Shown in pieces: positions 1-8,275 of a DNA stretch of 64,000 nt. The stretch lies in contig OY762251.1 in NCBI GenBank assembly GCA_963665395.2, forward strand, positions 2,666,001 to 2,730,000, in the 5' to 3' direction. The translations under genes were made by a program, and so were the position numbers. Below the pieces are notes generated by a model. That model was given only the letters and a program-made list of their open reading frames with translations. It was not told where the DNA came from and ran no database searches. The first letter of the stretch is position 1. Each line of letters opens with the position of its first letter. Source of the stretch: Bin87 sp963665395. GTDB taxonomy: Bacteria > Chloroflexota > Dehalococcoidia > Lucifugimonadales > UBA3495.

Positions 1-80
1 TCCGACCGACTGCGCGGATTGTAGGCATTGCCATTGGTCATGTCAATGTCAAATATTCCTTCTCAAGGTGGGCGCCAAAC

Positions 81-180
81 AATCGTCAGAAGCAGGATGT
101 TCGGGATTTTAAAGATTGGCGGGATAGAGAGCATCCATCCTGAAAATCCTTGAAATCCCGCCAATCCTGCTTCCGACAAT
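81..180. repeat. Dispersed hairpin repeat, family D copy 1
   Basis: Imperfect terminal inverted repeats: the left end reads AATCGTCAGAAGCAGGAT and the right end, reverse-complemented, reads ATTGTCGGAAGCAGGATT. The interior is also partly palindromic. It begins about 4 bases after the stop codon of the binding-protein gene. Related copies lie at 31259-31380 and 58937-59050, with a diverged one near 29187-29302. No open reading frame inside. It may act as a transcript-end hairpin or be a non-autonomous mobile repeat. Confidence 0.7.
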
Positions 181-183
181 CAA

Positions 184-2091
184 CTACTGACTGCAGCCTG
201 CATCCATCCACACGGTATCCATGCGGTCCAGGTTATGAACCAGGGCGCCGTTCTTGCCTTCGATGCCGTGGACGCAGTTTAGCCATGCCGCCAGGGTGCG
301 GTTGTACCAGAACTCGACCGTGGGCGGGTCAGCGTCCAGAATCTGAGCGGCCTGCTGCACCAGCTCGTACCGCCTGTCGAAGTCCGGTTCGGCGTCCACC
401 TCTTTCATGATGGCGTCGAACTCCTCGTTGCAGTAGTTGGAGTAGTTCTCTCCGCCCTCGCAGTTGTAGAAGGTGTTCAGGTACGCCGACGGGTCAATGA
501 ACGGCGCGGCGGTTGCGCCCAGCGTGATGTCGAAGTTGCGGTTGGCCATCTCCTCAAACCAGACTGCCGAAGCCACCGGTCGAATGGTTGACTCGATGCC
601 CAGGATCCGCTTGAACTCCAGTTGCACGAACTGGGCTCCGGCGGTATAGAAGGGACTGGCCGGATCCCGCTGCATCAGGTCAACGTTCTTGATGCCCTCG
701 CCGTAGCCGGCTTCTTCCATGAGCCGCTTGGCCTCGGCTTCCGCGGCTGCCCGGTCGTACACCAGCCGGGCGTCAATCTCGGCCCGAGGCAACTGGAAGG
801 CCTGATCCTGGAAAGTCCAGCCAGTGCCGCCCGGGTATCCGAAGACGTACTCACTCAACACCTCGTGGATCGCATGGCGGTCAACCGCCAGCCACATCGC
901 CTTGCGCACCTTGGGGTTGCTCCACGGCTCTTTGTCCGTGTTGAACCAGACCGCGCCGTAGGAGTAGGACGAGAAAGGCTGTGCCTCGTACCGCACGTCG
1001 TTCTTCAGGATTTCGTAAGCCGCCGGGTCGATGGTCTGGGCATACTCAACGTTGCCGGCCAGCAGGGCGGCGGAACGGTTCAGGCTGGATCCCAACGGAT
1101 ACGTCCAAACCTCGTCCAGGTAAGGCAGGCCCTCGTTCCAGTAGTCCGGGAACCGCTCGTTCTTCCACACCTCGCCTTCCTGGTGCTCCAGGAACTGGAA
1201 CGCGCCGGTGCCGGGGGCCTCGTCGCCGTTCAGTTTCAGGTCGTAGTTGTTGGCCTCCAGGAACGCCTTGGGGAAGACCCCGTGCCATTCCAGGGCGAAC
1301 AGATTCAGCCCGTAGTTCAGCGGCGGGGCTTTTTCAAAGTTGAACTGAACCGTCAGCGGGTCCACCACCTGTATCGACGGGCTGAAAGGCGAGTACAGAC
1401 CCTTGCGCGCGCTGACCACGCCACCGGGAGGATTGATGACACGAGACCATGACGCCGCCACGTCATCTGCTGTCATAACGGAACCATCGTGGAACGTCAC
1501 CCCTTCGCGCAGCGGGAAGGTCCAAACCGTGCCGTCCTCCGAAACCTCCCAGCTGGTCGCCAGGTCCGGAATGATGGTCTGGCCGGCGTCAATCGGGTTG
1601 TAGCGCAGCACGTTGTTGAGCAGCATCATCTGCTTGAACGAGTTGACCACGCTGGAAACCTGCATCAGGTCGTAGTGCGCCGGGTCCGAATAACCACCGC
1701 GCCGCAGGATGCCGCCGTACTGGGCGTTGGCGTACACGTCTTTGGTGATAGGGTTGGCTACCACCTCGGAGGGCAGAGCAGCCGGGAGAGGCGTCGGAGT
1801 GGCGGCGGGCGCGGCCGCCGCTTGCGGGGGGCTGGTTGCGGCGGGCTTGGCGGCGGGTTGACTCTGGCTTTGACCTTGACCCTGGTTTTGTGGTTGGGCT
1901 TGCTGTTGGGTTTGTGGCTGGGCCTGAGATTGCGGTTGCGCCGGACTGGCGGCGCTGCCGCCGCTGGGCGCTGCGGTTGCTGGGGCTGCCTGTGGCGCTT
2001 CGGCGCCTCCACAAGCAACTGCCGACAGCAACGCTATTGCCAGCAACGCGCCCATTGCCGGCGCGAACGATGCAAACGGACGACGTATCAT
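184..2091 (-). CDS. ABC transporter substrate-binding lipoprotein, peptide/nickel family 5
   Basis: 635 aa. A type II signal peptide ends in a lipobox (SAVAC, Cys about residue 27), so the protein should be lipid-anchored outside the cytoplasmic membrane. A low-complexity linker rich in Gln, Pro and Ala follows (about residues 30-110), then an SBP_bac_5 domain typical of dipeptide/oligopeptide/nickel binding proteins, with the YGGILRRGGY entry and a TWEFPLREGVTFHDG-like stretch near residue 190. A strong AAGGAGGAG ribosome site precedes the ATG. No permease or ATPase gene is adjacent inside the window; the downstream side is cut by the window edge. The substrate cannot be told from sequence. 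The long linker is unusual for the family and probably spaces the binding domain from the membrane. Confidence 0.9.
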   Translation of the reverse strand: MIRRPFASFAPAMGALLAIALLSAVACGGAEAPQAAPATAAPSGGSAASPAQPQSQAQPQTQQQAQPQNQGQGQSQSQPAAKPAATSPPQAAAAPAATPTPLPAALPSEVVANPITKDVYANAQYGGILRRGGYSDPAHYDLMQVSSVVNSFKQMMLLNNVLRYNPIDAGQTIIPDLATSWEVSEDGTVWTFPLREGVTFHDGSVMTADDVAASWSRVINPPGGVVSARKGLYSPFSPSIQVVDPLTVQFNFEKAPPLNYGLNLFALEWHGVFPKAFLEANNYDLKLNGDEAPGTGAFQFLEHQEGEVWKNERFPDYWNEGLPYLDEVWTYPLGSSLNRSAALLAGNVEYAQTIDPAAYEILKNDVRYEAQPFSSYSYGAVWFNTDKEPWSNPKVRKAMWLAVDRHAIHEVLSEYVFGYPGGTGWTFQDQAFQLPRAEIDARLVYDRAAAEAEAKRLMEEAGYGEGIKNVDLMQRDPASPFYTAGAQFVQLEFKRILGIESTIRPVASAVWFEEMANRNFDITLGATAAPFIDPSAYLNTFYNCEGGENYSNYCNEEFDAIMKEVDAEPDFDRRYELVQQAAQILDADPPTVEFWYNRTLAAWLNCVHGIEGKNGALVHNLDRMDTVWMDAGCSQ

Positions 2092-2457
2092 GATTTGCTC
2101 CTCCTTGCAGCGGGTTGGAAGGCGACGCTCGTTTTTCAGACCAGCTATCAGCCAGCAGACGGCAAAGCGGGAATCACACCAGGTTGTGCGTAATATTAAC
2201 GGTTACTTACTATTTACGACGTAATTTGATTCGATCTCGATCAATTTTCCAATAATTATTGCTGATTAAGTCTAATCTCGGACACCGCGATTGTAGATGC
2301 CGAAAATCGCGCTTGTCAATACATAATATTCGTAAAAAGCAGATGGCTTTGCCAGCAGCCGCGCCGGCCTGTGCTATACTGCCGCCGTATTGGTCGGGAC
2401 CTTTTGGCCGGACTGTTTCGCCGACCGGATACTGCGCGTCCCACCAGGAGGTGCGTC
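2092..2457. promoter_or_regulatory. Divergent intergenic region with AT-rich promoter zone
   Basis: The 366 bases between the leftward binding-protein gene and the rightward NUDIX gene hold no credible gene. Positions about 2190-2340 are clearly AT-richer than the surrounding high-GC DNA, as expected for two back-to-back promoters. No specific operator could be recognised. Confidence 0.4.
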
Positions 2458-3225
2458 TTGGTCTCTCCCCTGGCGGCCACGCCAAACCCATTCCGCGGAG
2501 TCGTTGTCAATTCCGCCGAACTGCCCACTGACCCGGACGAATTTGCCGCGCGGCTGGACGCCTCGATAACCGAGTGGCGCGAGCAGGGCTACGAAGTTGC
2601 CTGGGTGGACATCCCGCTGGGATTGGCGTCCCACGTCCCCATCGCAACGGGGCGCGGCTTTACGTACCACCATGCCGATGATGGCGGCCTCACCGCTACC
2701 CTCACCCTCATCCCCGGCTCGTTCATCCCGCCCTATGCCACGCATTACGTCGGCGCCGGCGGCGTCGTGCTCAACAATCGGGAAGAGCTGCTGGTGGTCT
2801 GCGAGCGCTACCGCATCGACAACCGCCCGCCCTTTTACAAGCTGCCCGGCGGCGCGCTGGAGCCGGGCGAACACATCGTCGATTCCATCGTCCGCGAGGT
2901 GCTGGAAGAAACCGGCGTCGAAGCCGAGTTCGAGGCCCTGGCCTGCTTCCGCCACTGGCACGGCTACCGCTACGGCAAGTCCGACATCTACTTCGTCTGC
3001 CGCCTCCGCGCCCTCACCGAAGAAATCAGGATGAGCGAACAGGAAATCGAAGAATGTCTCTGGATGCCCGTCCGTGACTTCATGACCGACGACGACATCA
3101 GCCCCTTCAACAAGGGCATCGTCCGCTCCGCCCTGGAAAGCGACGGCATCATTCCGGCCGATATGCCGGGTATGCCGCCCGACCCGACGCGGGAGTATTT
3201 TCTGCCGGGTTTCCTGAACGCCTGA
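2458..3225 (+). CDS. NUDIX hydrolase
   Basis: 255 aa from a TTG start at 2458, chosen because AGGAGGTG lies at 2446-2453 directly in front; an upstream in-frame ATG at 2371 has no such site. The NUDIX box is complete in the middle of the protein (G-A-L-E-P-G-E, then REVLEETGV), so a Mg2+-dependent hydrolase of nucleoside-diphosphate-linked compounds is expected. The roughly 95-residue N-terminal extension resembles the NUDIX-associated N-terminal domains of Nudt6-type proteins. The exact substrate is unknown. The divergent binding-protein gene and the toxin-antitoxin pair downstream give no functional hint. Confidence 0.88.
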   Translation: MVSPLAATPNPFRGVVVNSAELPTDPDEFAARLDASITEWREQGYEVAWVDIPLGLASHVPIATGRGFTYHHADDGGLTATLTLIPGSFIPPYATHYVGAGGVVLNNREELLVVCERYRIDNRPPFYKLPGGALEPGEHIVDSIVREVLEETGVEAEFEALACFRHWHGYRYGKSDIYFVCRLRALTEEIRMSEQEIEECLWMPVRDFMTDDDISPFNKGIVRSALESDGIIPADMPGMPPDPTREYFLPGFLNA

Positions 3226-3258
3226 CCCACCAGCCGCTGCGCCAGGAAATACGCCACT

Positions 3259-3933
3259 ATGGCCACACTACTCGACCGCCCTCTGCCAGACGACTGGTTA
3301 TCCAATCTGCTTGCAGGAAACTACTCCGTGTCCCAGGCGGTGGCCTACTTGCGGTTTTCCCGTCGGCACGTCCGTAGTTACGCCCGGCTCCGCGACGCTG
3401 ACGGCAAAGCCTGGAGCCGGCAGCCCTGCCGCCGGGAACGCGCCTTGCGGTTTCGCGACCTGATGGAACTCCGCATCGCCCGCGCGTGCCACGATCTGGG
3501 TATGCCCTGGCGCGACATTTGCCACTTTGCGCGCTATGAAACCGCATCTTTCGGAGAAAAGGGACACCGTTTGTCCCACCTGAAATTTCTGAACGGAGGG
3601 CATACCACAATCAGCCGCCAGTTGCTGAATGTGGAAGATTTAACCGCTCCGATTGAATACGACGAGCATGGCATCCCCGTGCGGTGGAACATCTCCCGCG
3701 AGTGGGGGATCGAGACCCCGGACGCCGCCGTTATTCTTGACCCATGCTTGTCCTTCGGTTCCCCCATACTCGCCGAATGTCGCGTACCAACGTACATCCT
3801 CCATAATGCCCTGCTCGCGGAAGATGGCGACTGTCGCACCGTTGCCGACGACTACGAAGTTACCGTACCACAAGTCCGGCTCGCACATCGCTTCGAAACC
3901 ATCTTGCAGGCTAAAGATGCGGTATCTGCTTGA
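3259..3933 (+). CDS. DUF433 antitoxin with N-terminal MerR-like helix-turn-helix
   Basis: 224 aa. The N-terminal half has a helix-turn-helix look (SVSQAVAYLRFSRRHVRSYARL). The C-terminal half matches the DUF433/VapB-type antitoxin signature (DPCLSFGSPI, VPTYILHNAL, VADDYEVTVPQVRLAHRFE). Its 3' end overlaps the start of the downstream PIN-like gene by 17 nt, a typical toxin-antitoxin arrangement implying translational coupling. Expected role: neutralise the PIN toxin and autorepress the operon. Family from motifs; function from context. Confidence 0.82.
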   Translation: MATLLDRPLPDDWLSNLLAGNYSVSQAVAYLRFSRRHVRSYARLRDADGKAWSRQPCRRERALRFRDLMELRIARACHDLGMPWRDICHFARYETASFGEKGHRLSHLKFLNGGHTTISRQLLNVEDLTAPIEYDEHGIPVRWNISREWGIETPDAAVILDPCLSFGSPILAECRVPTYILHNALLAEDGDCRTVADDYEVTVPQVRLAHRFETILQAKDAVSA

Positions 3934-4354
3934 TGAAGGCTGGCCGCCTGATTTCGCGCCTGGACTGAATCGTCTGTTTTATCCTGAGTTCAGCCCTCCT
4001 CCAGTCCTGCACTCTAGTGAAATGGGATTCGTCGGCGTCCCGGATCCAGTTTGGATGACATACCTTGCCCAACAGTCCGAAGCCGACAATGAACAATGGA
4101 CCGTCATCACCCGAGACCGTATGCGACAGCACACCGATGATATGTTCAACAGCCCCCTAGTGTTCACCATTATGGCAGATGAAGGATGGGCCCGAGCGCG
4201 CAAACCTGACTTATGGCAACGACTTTCCCGGTACTGGCCGTTGCTGCAATTCCGTGCCGCTGCTACATTGCCGGTGTCCAGCAACGTCTTTCGTCTATCA
4301 TACAGTGGTCGAATCTCGGACTATCGTCGTCCTCGGACGGGCTCCGGGGATTGA
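3917..4354 (+). CDS. PIN-like toxin (VapC45/DUF5615 type)
   Basis: 145 aa from the ATG at 3917, inside the end of the DUF433 gene; a longer open frame from 3653 is only a shadow. The N terminus RYLLDEGWPPDFAPGL and the internal segments GVPDPVWMTYLA and WTVITRDRMRQH match PIN-like toxins, with acidic residues (D6, E7, and the D of ITRD) where PIN nucleases bind metal. Expected role: RNA-cleaving toxin held in check by the preceding antitoxin. The C-terminal tail after about residue 120 has no clear match and may be diverged. Confidence 0.75.
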   Translation: MRYLLDEGWPPDFAPGLNRLFYPEFSPPPVLHSSEMGFVGVPDPVWMTYLAQQSEADNEQWTVITRDRMRQHTDDMFNSPLVFTIMADEGWARARKPDLWQRLSRYWPLLQFRAAATLPVSSNVFRLSYSGRISDYRRPRTGSGD

Positions 4355-4415
4355 AACCGGCGCATCGTTCCGCAATTTGTCCAACCCATGACCCAGACCC
4401 TCAGGAGGAAACCAA

Positions 4416-6704
4416 ATGACCACCACCGCCCAACCCGAACAGCAATATCGCGTCATCGGCACCCGCCCCGTCCGCCACGACGGCGTGGACAAGGTTACCG
4501 GCGCCGCCCGCTACGGGGCCGACATCAACCTGCCGGGGATGCTGCACGCCCGTATCCTGCGCAGTCCGCACAGCCACGCGCGCATCCGCAGCATCGACAC
4601 CAGCAAGGCCGAGGCCGTGCCCGGCGTCGTCGCCGTGGCCACGGCGGCCGATTTTCCCATCATTGAGAACCGGATGATTGACTTCGCCGAAGTCCAGGGC
4701 AACGCCCGCATGATCGCCGAGAACCTGTTGGCCAAGGATAAAGTCCTGTACGTCGGCCACGCCGTCGCCGCCATCTGCGCCACCAGCCCCCATATCGCCA
4801 TGGAGGCCATGCAACTGGTGGAGGTGGACTACGAAGTCCTGCCCACCGTGCTTACCTGGCGCGAGGCCATGGCCGAAAACGCCCCGCTGCTCCACGACGA
4901 CATGACCACCTACTTCCGCTTGGAACGGTTCGCCCGCGGCGACGACACCGGCGTCAAGAGCAACGTCGCCGGACACATCCAGCACAAGGTCGGCGACGTT
5001 GAGCAGGGTTTCGCCGAGGCCGACATCGTAATTGAGCGCGAGTTTGAGACCCAAACCGTGCACCAGGGTTACATCGAGCCCCACGTCTCCACCGCCATGT
5101 GGTCCGCCGACGGGCGGGTTACCGTCTGGACCAGCACCCAGGGCATCTTCAACGTTCGCGCTCAGACCGCCGCAATCATCGGCGTACCTGAGGGCCAGGT
5201 GAAGATTGTGCCCATGGAAATCGGCGGTGGGTTCGGCGCCAAGGGCATCACCTACACGGATCCGGTCGCCGCGGTTCTGTCCAAAAAGACGGGCAAGCCG
5301 GTCAAGGTAGCCATGGACCGCACCGACGTCTTTATCGGCAGCGGCCCCGCCTCCGCCACCTTCATGCGCTGCAAGATGGGCGTCAAGAACGACGGCACCA
5401 TGGTCGCCGGCCAACTCTACATGGTCTATGAAGCCGGCGCCTACCCCGGCTCTCCCGTGGGCGGCGGCGCCCTCACCGGCTTCGGCCCCTACAAGATGGA
5501 CCATATGCTGGTGGACGGCTACGACGTCGTTTGCAACAAGCAGAAGGTACAGGCTTACCGCGCTCCCGGCCAGCCGCAGGTCGCTTTCGCCGTGGAAGCC
5601 GTGGTTGACGAGCTTGCCGAAATTCTCGGCAGGGATCCCATGGAACTACGCATCCAGAACGCCGTCCAGGAGGGCGACCGGATGCCCAACGGCGTGCCCC
5701 ATCGTGTCTTCGGATGCCGTGAACTGGAAGAGGCGATGATCAACAGCGACCACAACCGCGCGCCGCTGGAAGGCCCCAACCGGGGCCGCGGCATCGCCGT
5801 CGGTTTCCGCTGGCAGGCCGGCCAGGCTTCATCGGCCACCATCAACGTCAACTCCAATGGCACCCTGAACCTCATCACCGGCTCCGTTGACATCGGCGGC
5901 ACCCGAACTGCCGTGGCCATGCAGGTCGCCGAAACCCTGGGCATCGACGTTGACCAGATCGCCCCCACCGTGGTGGACACCGACACCGTTGGCTGGACGG
6001 CTTCCACCGGGGGCAGTCGCATTGCCTTCGACACCGGCCTCGCCGCCATCGCCGCCGCCGAGGACCTGCGCGACCAGATGGCCCGGCGCTGCGCCATGGT
6101 TTGGGAAGTGGAACCCGAACAGGTGGAATTCGCCGACGGCGTCTTTACCTGCACCACCACCGAAGAGAGCATGACCATTGCCGACGCCGCCAGCCGCATG
6201 ATGCGCACCGGCGGCCCGCTCACCGCGTCGGCCTCCGCCACGTCAACCGGCGTCGGCCCCATATTCGCCGGCAACATCATCGACGTGGAGGTTGACCCCG
6301 AAACCGGCAAGGTTGACATCCTGCGTTGCACCGCATTCATCGACTCGGGCACCTCAGTCCACCCCAGCTACGTCGAGGGCCAGATGCAGGGCGGGACGAT
6401 GCAGGGCATCGGCTGGGCTCTGTCCGAGGACTACACCTATGCCGACGACGGCCGGATGCTCAACTCAACCTTCCTGGACTACCGGATGCCCACCGCCCTC
6501 GATATGCCCATGATCGACACGGTGGTCATCGAAGTCCCCAATCCGCGCCATCCCTACGGGCTGCGCGGGGTCGGCGAGGCCCCCATCATCCCGCCGTTGG
6601 CCGCATTGCACAACGCCGTGTACCACGCCACCGGCGTCCGCGTGAACAAGCTCCCGCTGTCGCCCACGGCGGTGCTGGAGGCTTTGCAGGAAGCCAACGG
6701 GTAG
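4416..6704 (+). CDS. Xanthine dehydrogenase family molybdopterin-binding subunit
   Basis: 762 aa, the usual length for the large (CoxL/XdhA-type) subunit. The N-terminal ald_xan_dh_C domain begins GVDKVTGAARYGADI and contains LRSPHSHARI. The molybdenum-cofactor domain has the GGGFGAKG and YRAPGQPQ motifs, and the catalytic glutamate sits in GVGEAP near the C terminus. Strong AGGAGG ribosome site just upstream. These enzymes hydroxylate aldehydes, purines, CO or aromatic heterocycles and normally need a FAD-binding and a 2Fe-2S subunit; neither is adjacent, so this is an orphan large subunit whose partners must be elsewhere. Substrate not predictable from the active-site loop alone. Confidence 0.92.
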   Translation: MTTTAQPEQQYRVIGTRPVRHDGVDKVTGAARYGADINLPGMLHARILRSPHSHARIRSIDTSKAEAVPGVVAVATAADFPIIENRMIDFAEVQGNARMIAENLLAKDKVLYVGHAVAAICATSPHIAMEAMQLVEVDYEVLPTVLTWREAMAENAPLLHDDMTTYFRLERFARGDDTGVKSNVAGHIQHKVGDVEQGFAEADIVIEREFETQTVHQGYIEPHVSTAMWSADGRVTVWTSTQGIFNVRAQTAAIIGVPEGQVKIVPMEIGGGFGAKGITYTDPVAAVLSKKTGKPVKVAMDRTDVFIGSGPASATFMRCKMGVKNDGTMVAGQLYMVYEAGAYPGSPVGGGALTGFGPYKMDHMLVDGYDVVCNKQKVQAYRAPGQPQVAFAVEAVVDELAEILGRDPMELRIQNAVQEGDRMPNGVPHRVFGCRELEEAMINSDHNRAPLEGPNRGRGIAVGFRWQAGQASSATINVNSNGTLNLITGSVDIGGTRTAVAMQVAETLGIDVDQIAPTVVDTDTVGWTASTGGSRIAFDTGLAAIAAAEDLRDQMARRCAMVWEVEPEQVEFADGVFTCTTTEESMTIADAASRMMRTGGPLTASASATSTGVGPIFAGNIIDVEVDPETGKVDILRCTAFIDSGTSVHPSYVEGQMQGGTMQGIGWALSEDYTYADDGRMLNSTFLDYRMPTALDMPMIDTVVIEVPNPRHPYGLRGVGEAPIIPPLAALHNAVYHATGVRVNKLPLSPTAVLEALQEANG

Positions 6705-6731
6705 TATCACGGAACTGACATTCATGGAAAC

Positions 6732-6758
6732 GGGGCGATGTGCAGTGCATATCGCCCC
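6732..6758 (+). terminator. Hairpin after molybdopterin subunit gene
   Basis: GGGGCGATGTGC and GCATATCGCCCC form a 12-bp stem with a G-T pair and a 3-nt loop, 27 bases after the stop codon. There is no T-run behind it, so it may be a weak or factor-assisted terminator, or a transcript-stabilising stem. Confidence 0.5.
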
Positions 6759-6803
6759 GCATCGCAAGTTGATATACTAGCCCTAACCGAGACAAGGACG
6801 GCT

Positions 6804-6854
6804 ATGTTGCTCGCAGCGCCGCTTCAAACAGCACCTGCATGCCTATTGAAATAG
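6804..6854 (+). other. Possible 16-codon leader ORF overlapping the next start
   Basis: An ATG with AAGGA five bases upstream opens a 16-codon frame (MLLAAPLQTAPACLLK) whose stop at 6852-6854 lies just past the ATG of the coiled-coil protein at 6839. The layout would permit termination-reinitiation. The larger gene itself has no good ribosome site, which is the only support. Confidence 0.3.
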
Positions 6855-7243
6855 GAATCGCCCTGATCGCCATGTATGGCGCTACGCTGACCGCATACGT
6901 CGCCACCGCGGCGTTTTTCGGCTGGCGCTTGGGCCGCGTTCCCACGCGCCAAGAGTACACTGAACTACGCAATGAGCTGAAAGCGGACAACGCTCAGTTG
7001 CGTGAAGAACTCAAAGCGGACATGGCTCAACTGCGCCAGGAACACCGGGAGGACATGGCTCAACTACGCCAGGAACTGCGGGAGGACATGGCCCAGTTGC
7101 GCCAGGAACTCCTCGCAGAATTTCGCCGCAGCCACCAGCAGATAATGCTGGCCTTGGTCAGCCATTCCCACGGTGAAGACGGCCAAGCCGTGTTCACAGC
7201 GCCGCCTGACTTGGAGACCATGCCAACCCCTGCCGACAATTAG
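6839..7243 (+). CDS. Small membrane protein with hendecad coiled-coil repeats
   Basis: 134 aa. One hydrophobic segment spans about residues 5-29. From residue 47 to 90 come four near-perfect 11-residue repeats of the form L-K/R-A/E-D-M-A-Q-L-R-Q-E (hendecads), preceded by a weaker unit at 36-46. The repeats are also visible in DNA as 33-bp units. The C-terminal tail is short and polar. Predicted: single-pass membrane anchor with a cytoplasmic right-handed or straight coiled coil. It resembles no named family I can identify securely. It converges with and overlaps by 4 nt the next gene on the other strand. Confidence 0.7.
   Translation: MPIEIGIALIAMYGATLTAYVATAAFFGWRLGRVPTRQEYTELRNELKADNAQLREELKADMAQLRQEHREDMAQLRQELREDMAQLRQELLAEFRRSHQQIMLALVSHSHGEDGQAVFTAPPDLETMPTPADN
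6977..7108 (+). repeat. Four tandem 33-bp coding repeats
   Basis: The units encode L-K/R-A/E-D-N/M-A-Q-L-R-E/Q-E, once beginning with H, in frame within the coiled-coil protein gene. Unit 1 (6977-7009) is the most diverged; units 3 and 4 are almost identical, suggesting recent expansion by slippage or unequal crossing-over. Confidence 0.85.
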
Positions 7244-7782
7244 GAACGCGCTTCCAACACCTCGGTCAGCATCAGAAAGTTGGCCTGTAGTTCCGGCGCC
7301 AGGGTGGTCCCGCCCCTGGAGAGCATCAGCAGCAGCCTGACCTGCGCCGCCAAATCGGCGGCCAGTTTGCGTTTCGCCTCGGCCACCGTATCCGCGGCAA
7401 CCGGAACCCGCAGGCCGTTCAGTGGAAGGGCCTTTCGCGATTCGCCGGCCCAATATTGGTCAAGGCTGTCTATGATGACTATGGGGATGTCCCGAGACAC
7501 CACGAACGGGGCTTCCGGCGGGCTGTCGGCGGCAGTCAGCACATCGGCGAAAGACCGGGTAACGTCGCTATGGTTGATGTGAAAGGTAGCCGCGTTGGGT
7601 TGACTGGAGGAGGTGTTCCGCCACGCCCAACCTTCCGGCAAGGCCGTGTTGGCGTTGGGAACCACGCTGACCGGCAACGAAATGTCTTCCGCCAGCGGCC
7701 GGCCCTCGCCGCCGGGGTCGTCCGGCTCCCGCAAGCCGTAGCGTTGCGCGTCCGGTTCGCCGGTTTGGTCGGGTGTAGTCAT
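7240..7782 (-). CDS. Hypothetical protein
   Basis: 180 aa, no signal peptide or membrane segment. The first 35 residues are polar and probably disordered (TTPDQTGEPDAQRYG). The middle contains APFVVSRDIPIVIIDSLDQYW, and the C-terminal third is helical with KRKLAADLAAQVRLLLMLSRGG. I do not recognise the family. It lies 17 nt downstream of the DUF3467-like gene on the same strand and is probably cotranscribed with it. A structural or chaperone-partner role is possible but not shown. Confidence 0.65.
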   Translation of the reverse strand: MTTPDQTGEPDAQRYGLREPDDPGGEGRPLAEDISLPVSVVPNANTALPEGWAWRNTSSSQPNAATFHINHSDVTRSFADVLTAADSPPEAPFVVSRDIPIVIIDSLDQYWAGESRKALPLNGLRVPVAADTVAEAKRKLAADLAAQVRLLLMLSRGGTTLAPELQANFLMLTEVLEARS

Positions 7783-7799
7783 ATCTCGCTTTCCGCCGG

Positions 7800-8204
7800 T
7801 CAGTGAGTGTGGCCGTCCGTGTCGATTTCCCAGGCGGCGTACACCTGCTCGGGCAGGGTTATCGGGCCAACCGCTTCCTCGTACTCCTTCACGTGCTTGG
7901 ACGCCAGCACCGCGATGGCCTTCATCATCTGGGGGCTGACCTTAATCCGGGCGCGCAGGATTGGCTCCCGTTCCTCAACCTGCTCGCCGAAGAACAGAAC
8001 GGCGGAGTACAGACTGCTGAAGATGTGGAAGGAGTCGCTGTAGAAGGTAATGGGATCCAGCGGGCTGGCCGCCTCGGCAGCCGCCGGCGCCGGCGCGGTG
8101 GCGGCGCTGACGTTCAGCGACGCGATGTCTCCGGGATTGACGTAGCTATCCTCCTGGGGCGGCTTGTCTTCCGGCGGCACGTAGGGGCGTTGGATGATGG
8201 GCAT
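7800..8204 (-). CDS. DUF3467-like protein
   Basis: 134 aa. After a Pro/Ala-rich N-terminal stretch (to about residue 48), the sequence FYSDSFHIFSSLYSAVLFFGE, then RARIKVSPQMMKAIAVLASKHVKEYEEAVGPI follows the DUF3467 pattern: a short beta segment, a VxxSP motif, a long helix and a closing YE..xGxI. Function of the family is unknown. Upstream of and close to the 180-aa hypothetical gene; the two likely form an operon. Confidence 0.72.
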   Translation of the reverse strand: MPIIQRPYVPPEDKPPQEDSYVNPGDIASLNVSAATAPAPAAAEAASPLDPITFYSDSFHIFSSLYSAVLFFGEQVEEREPILRARIKVSPQMMKAIAVLASKHVKEYEEAVGPITLPEQVYAAWEIDTDGHTH

Positions 8205-8275
8205 AAAACCTCCGGCCCCGACTGCGGAGCAGACGCAGCAGGGCGATGCGGCAGTTGCCCGCCATTATAGCGGGT

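Noticed and set aside
622..1452. 276-aa ORF opposite the binding-protein gene
   Set aside because: Antisense shadow of a well-supported SBP gene; no domain and arises from the high GC content.
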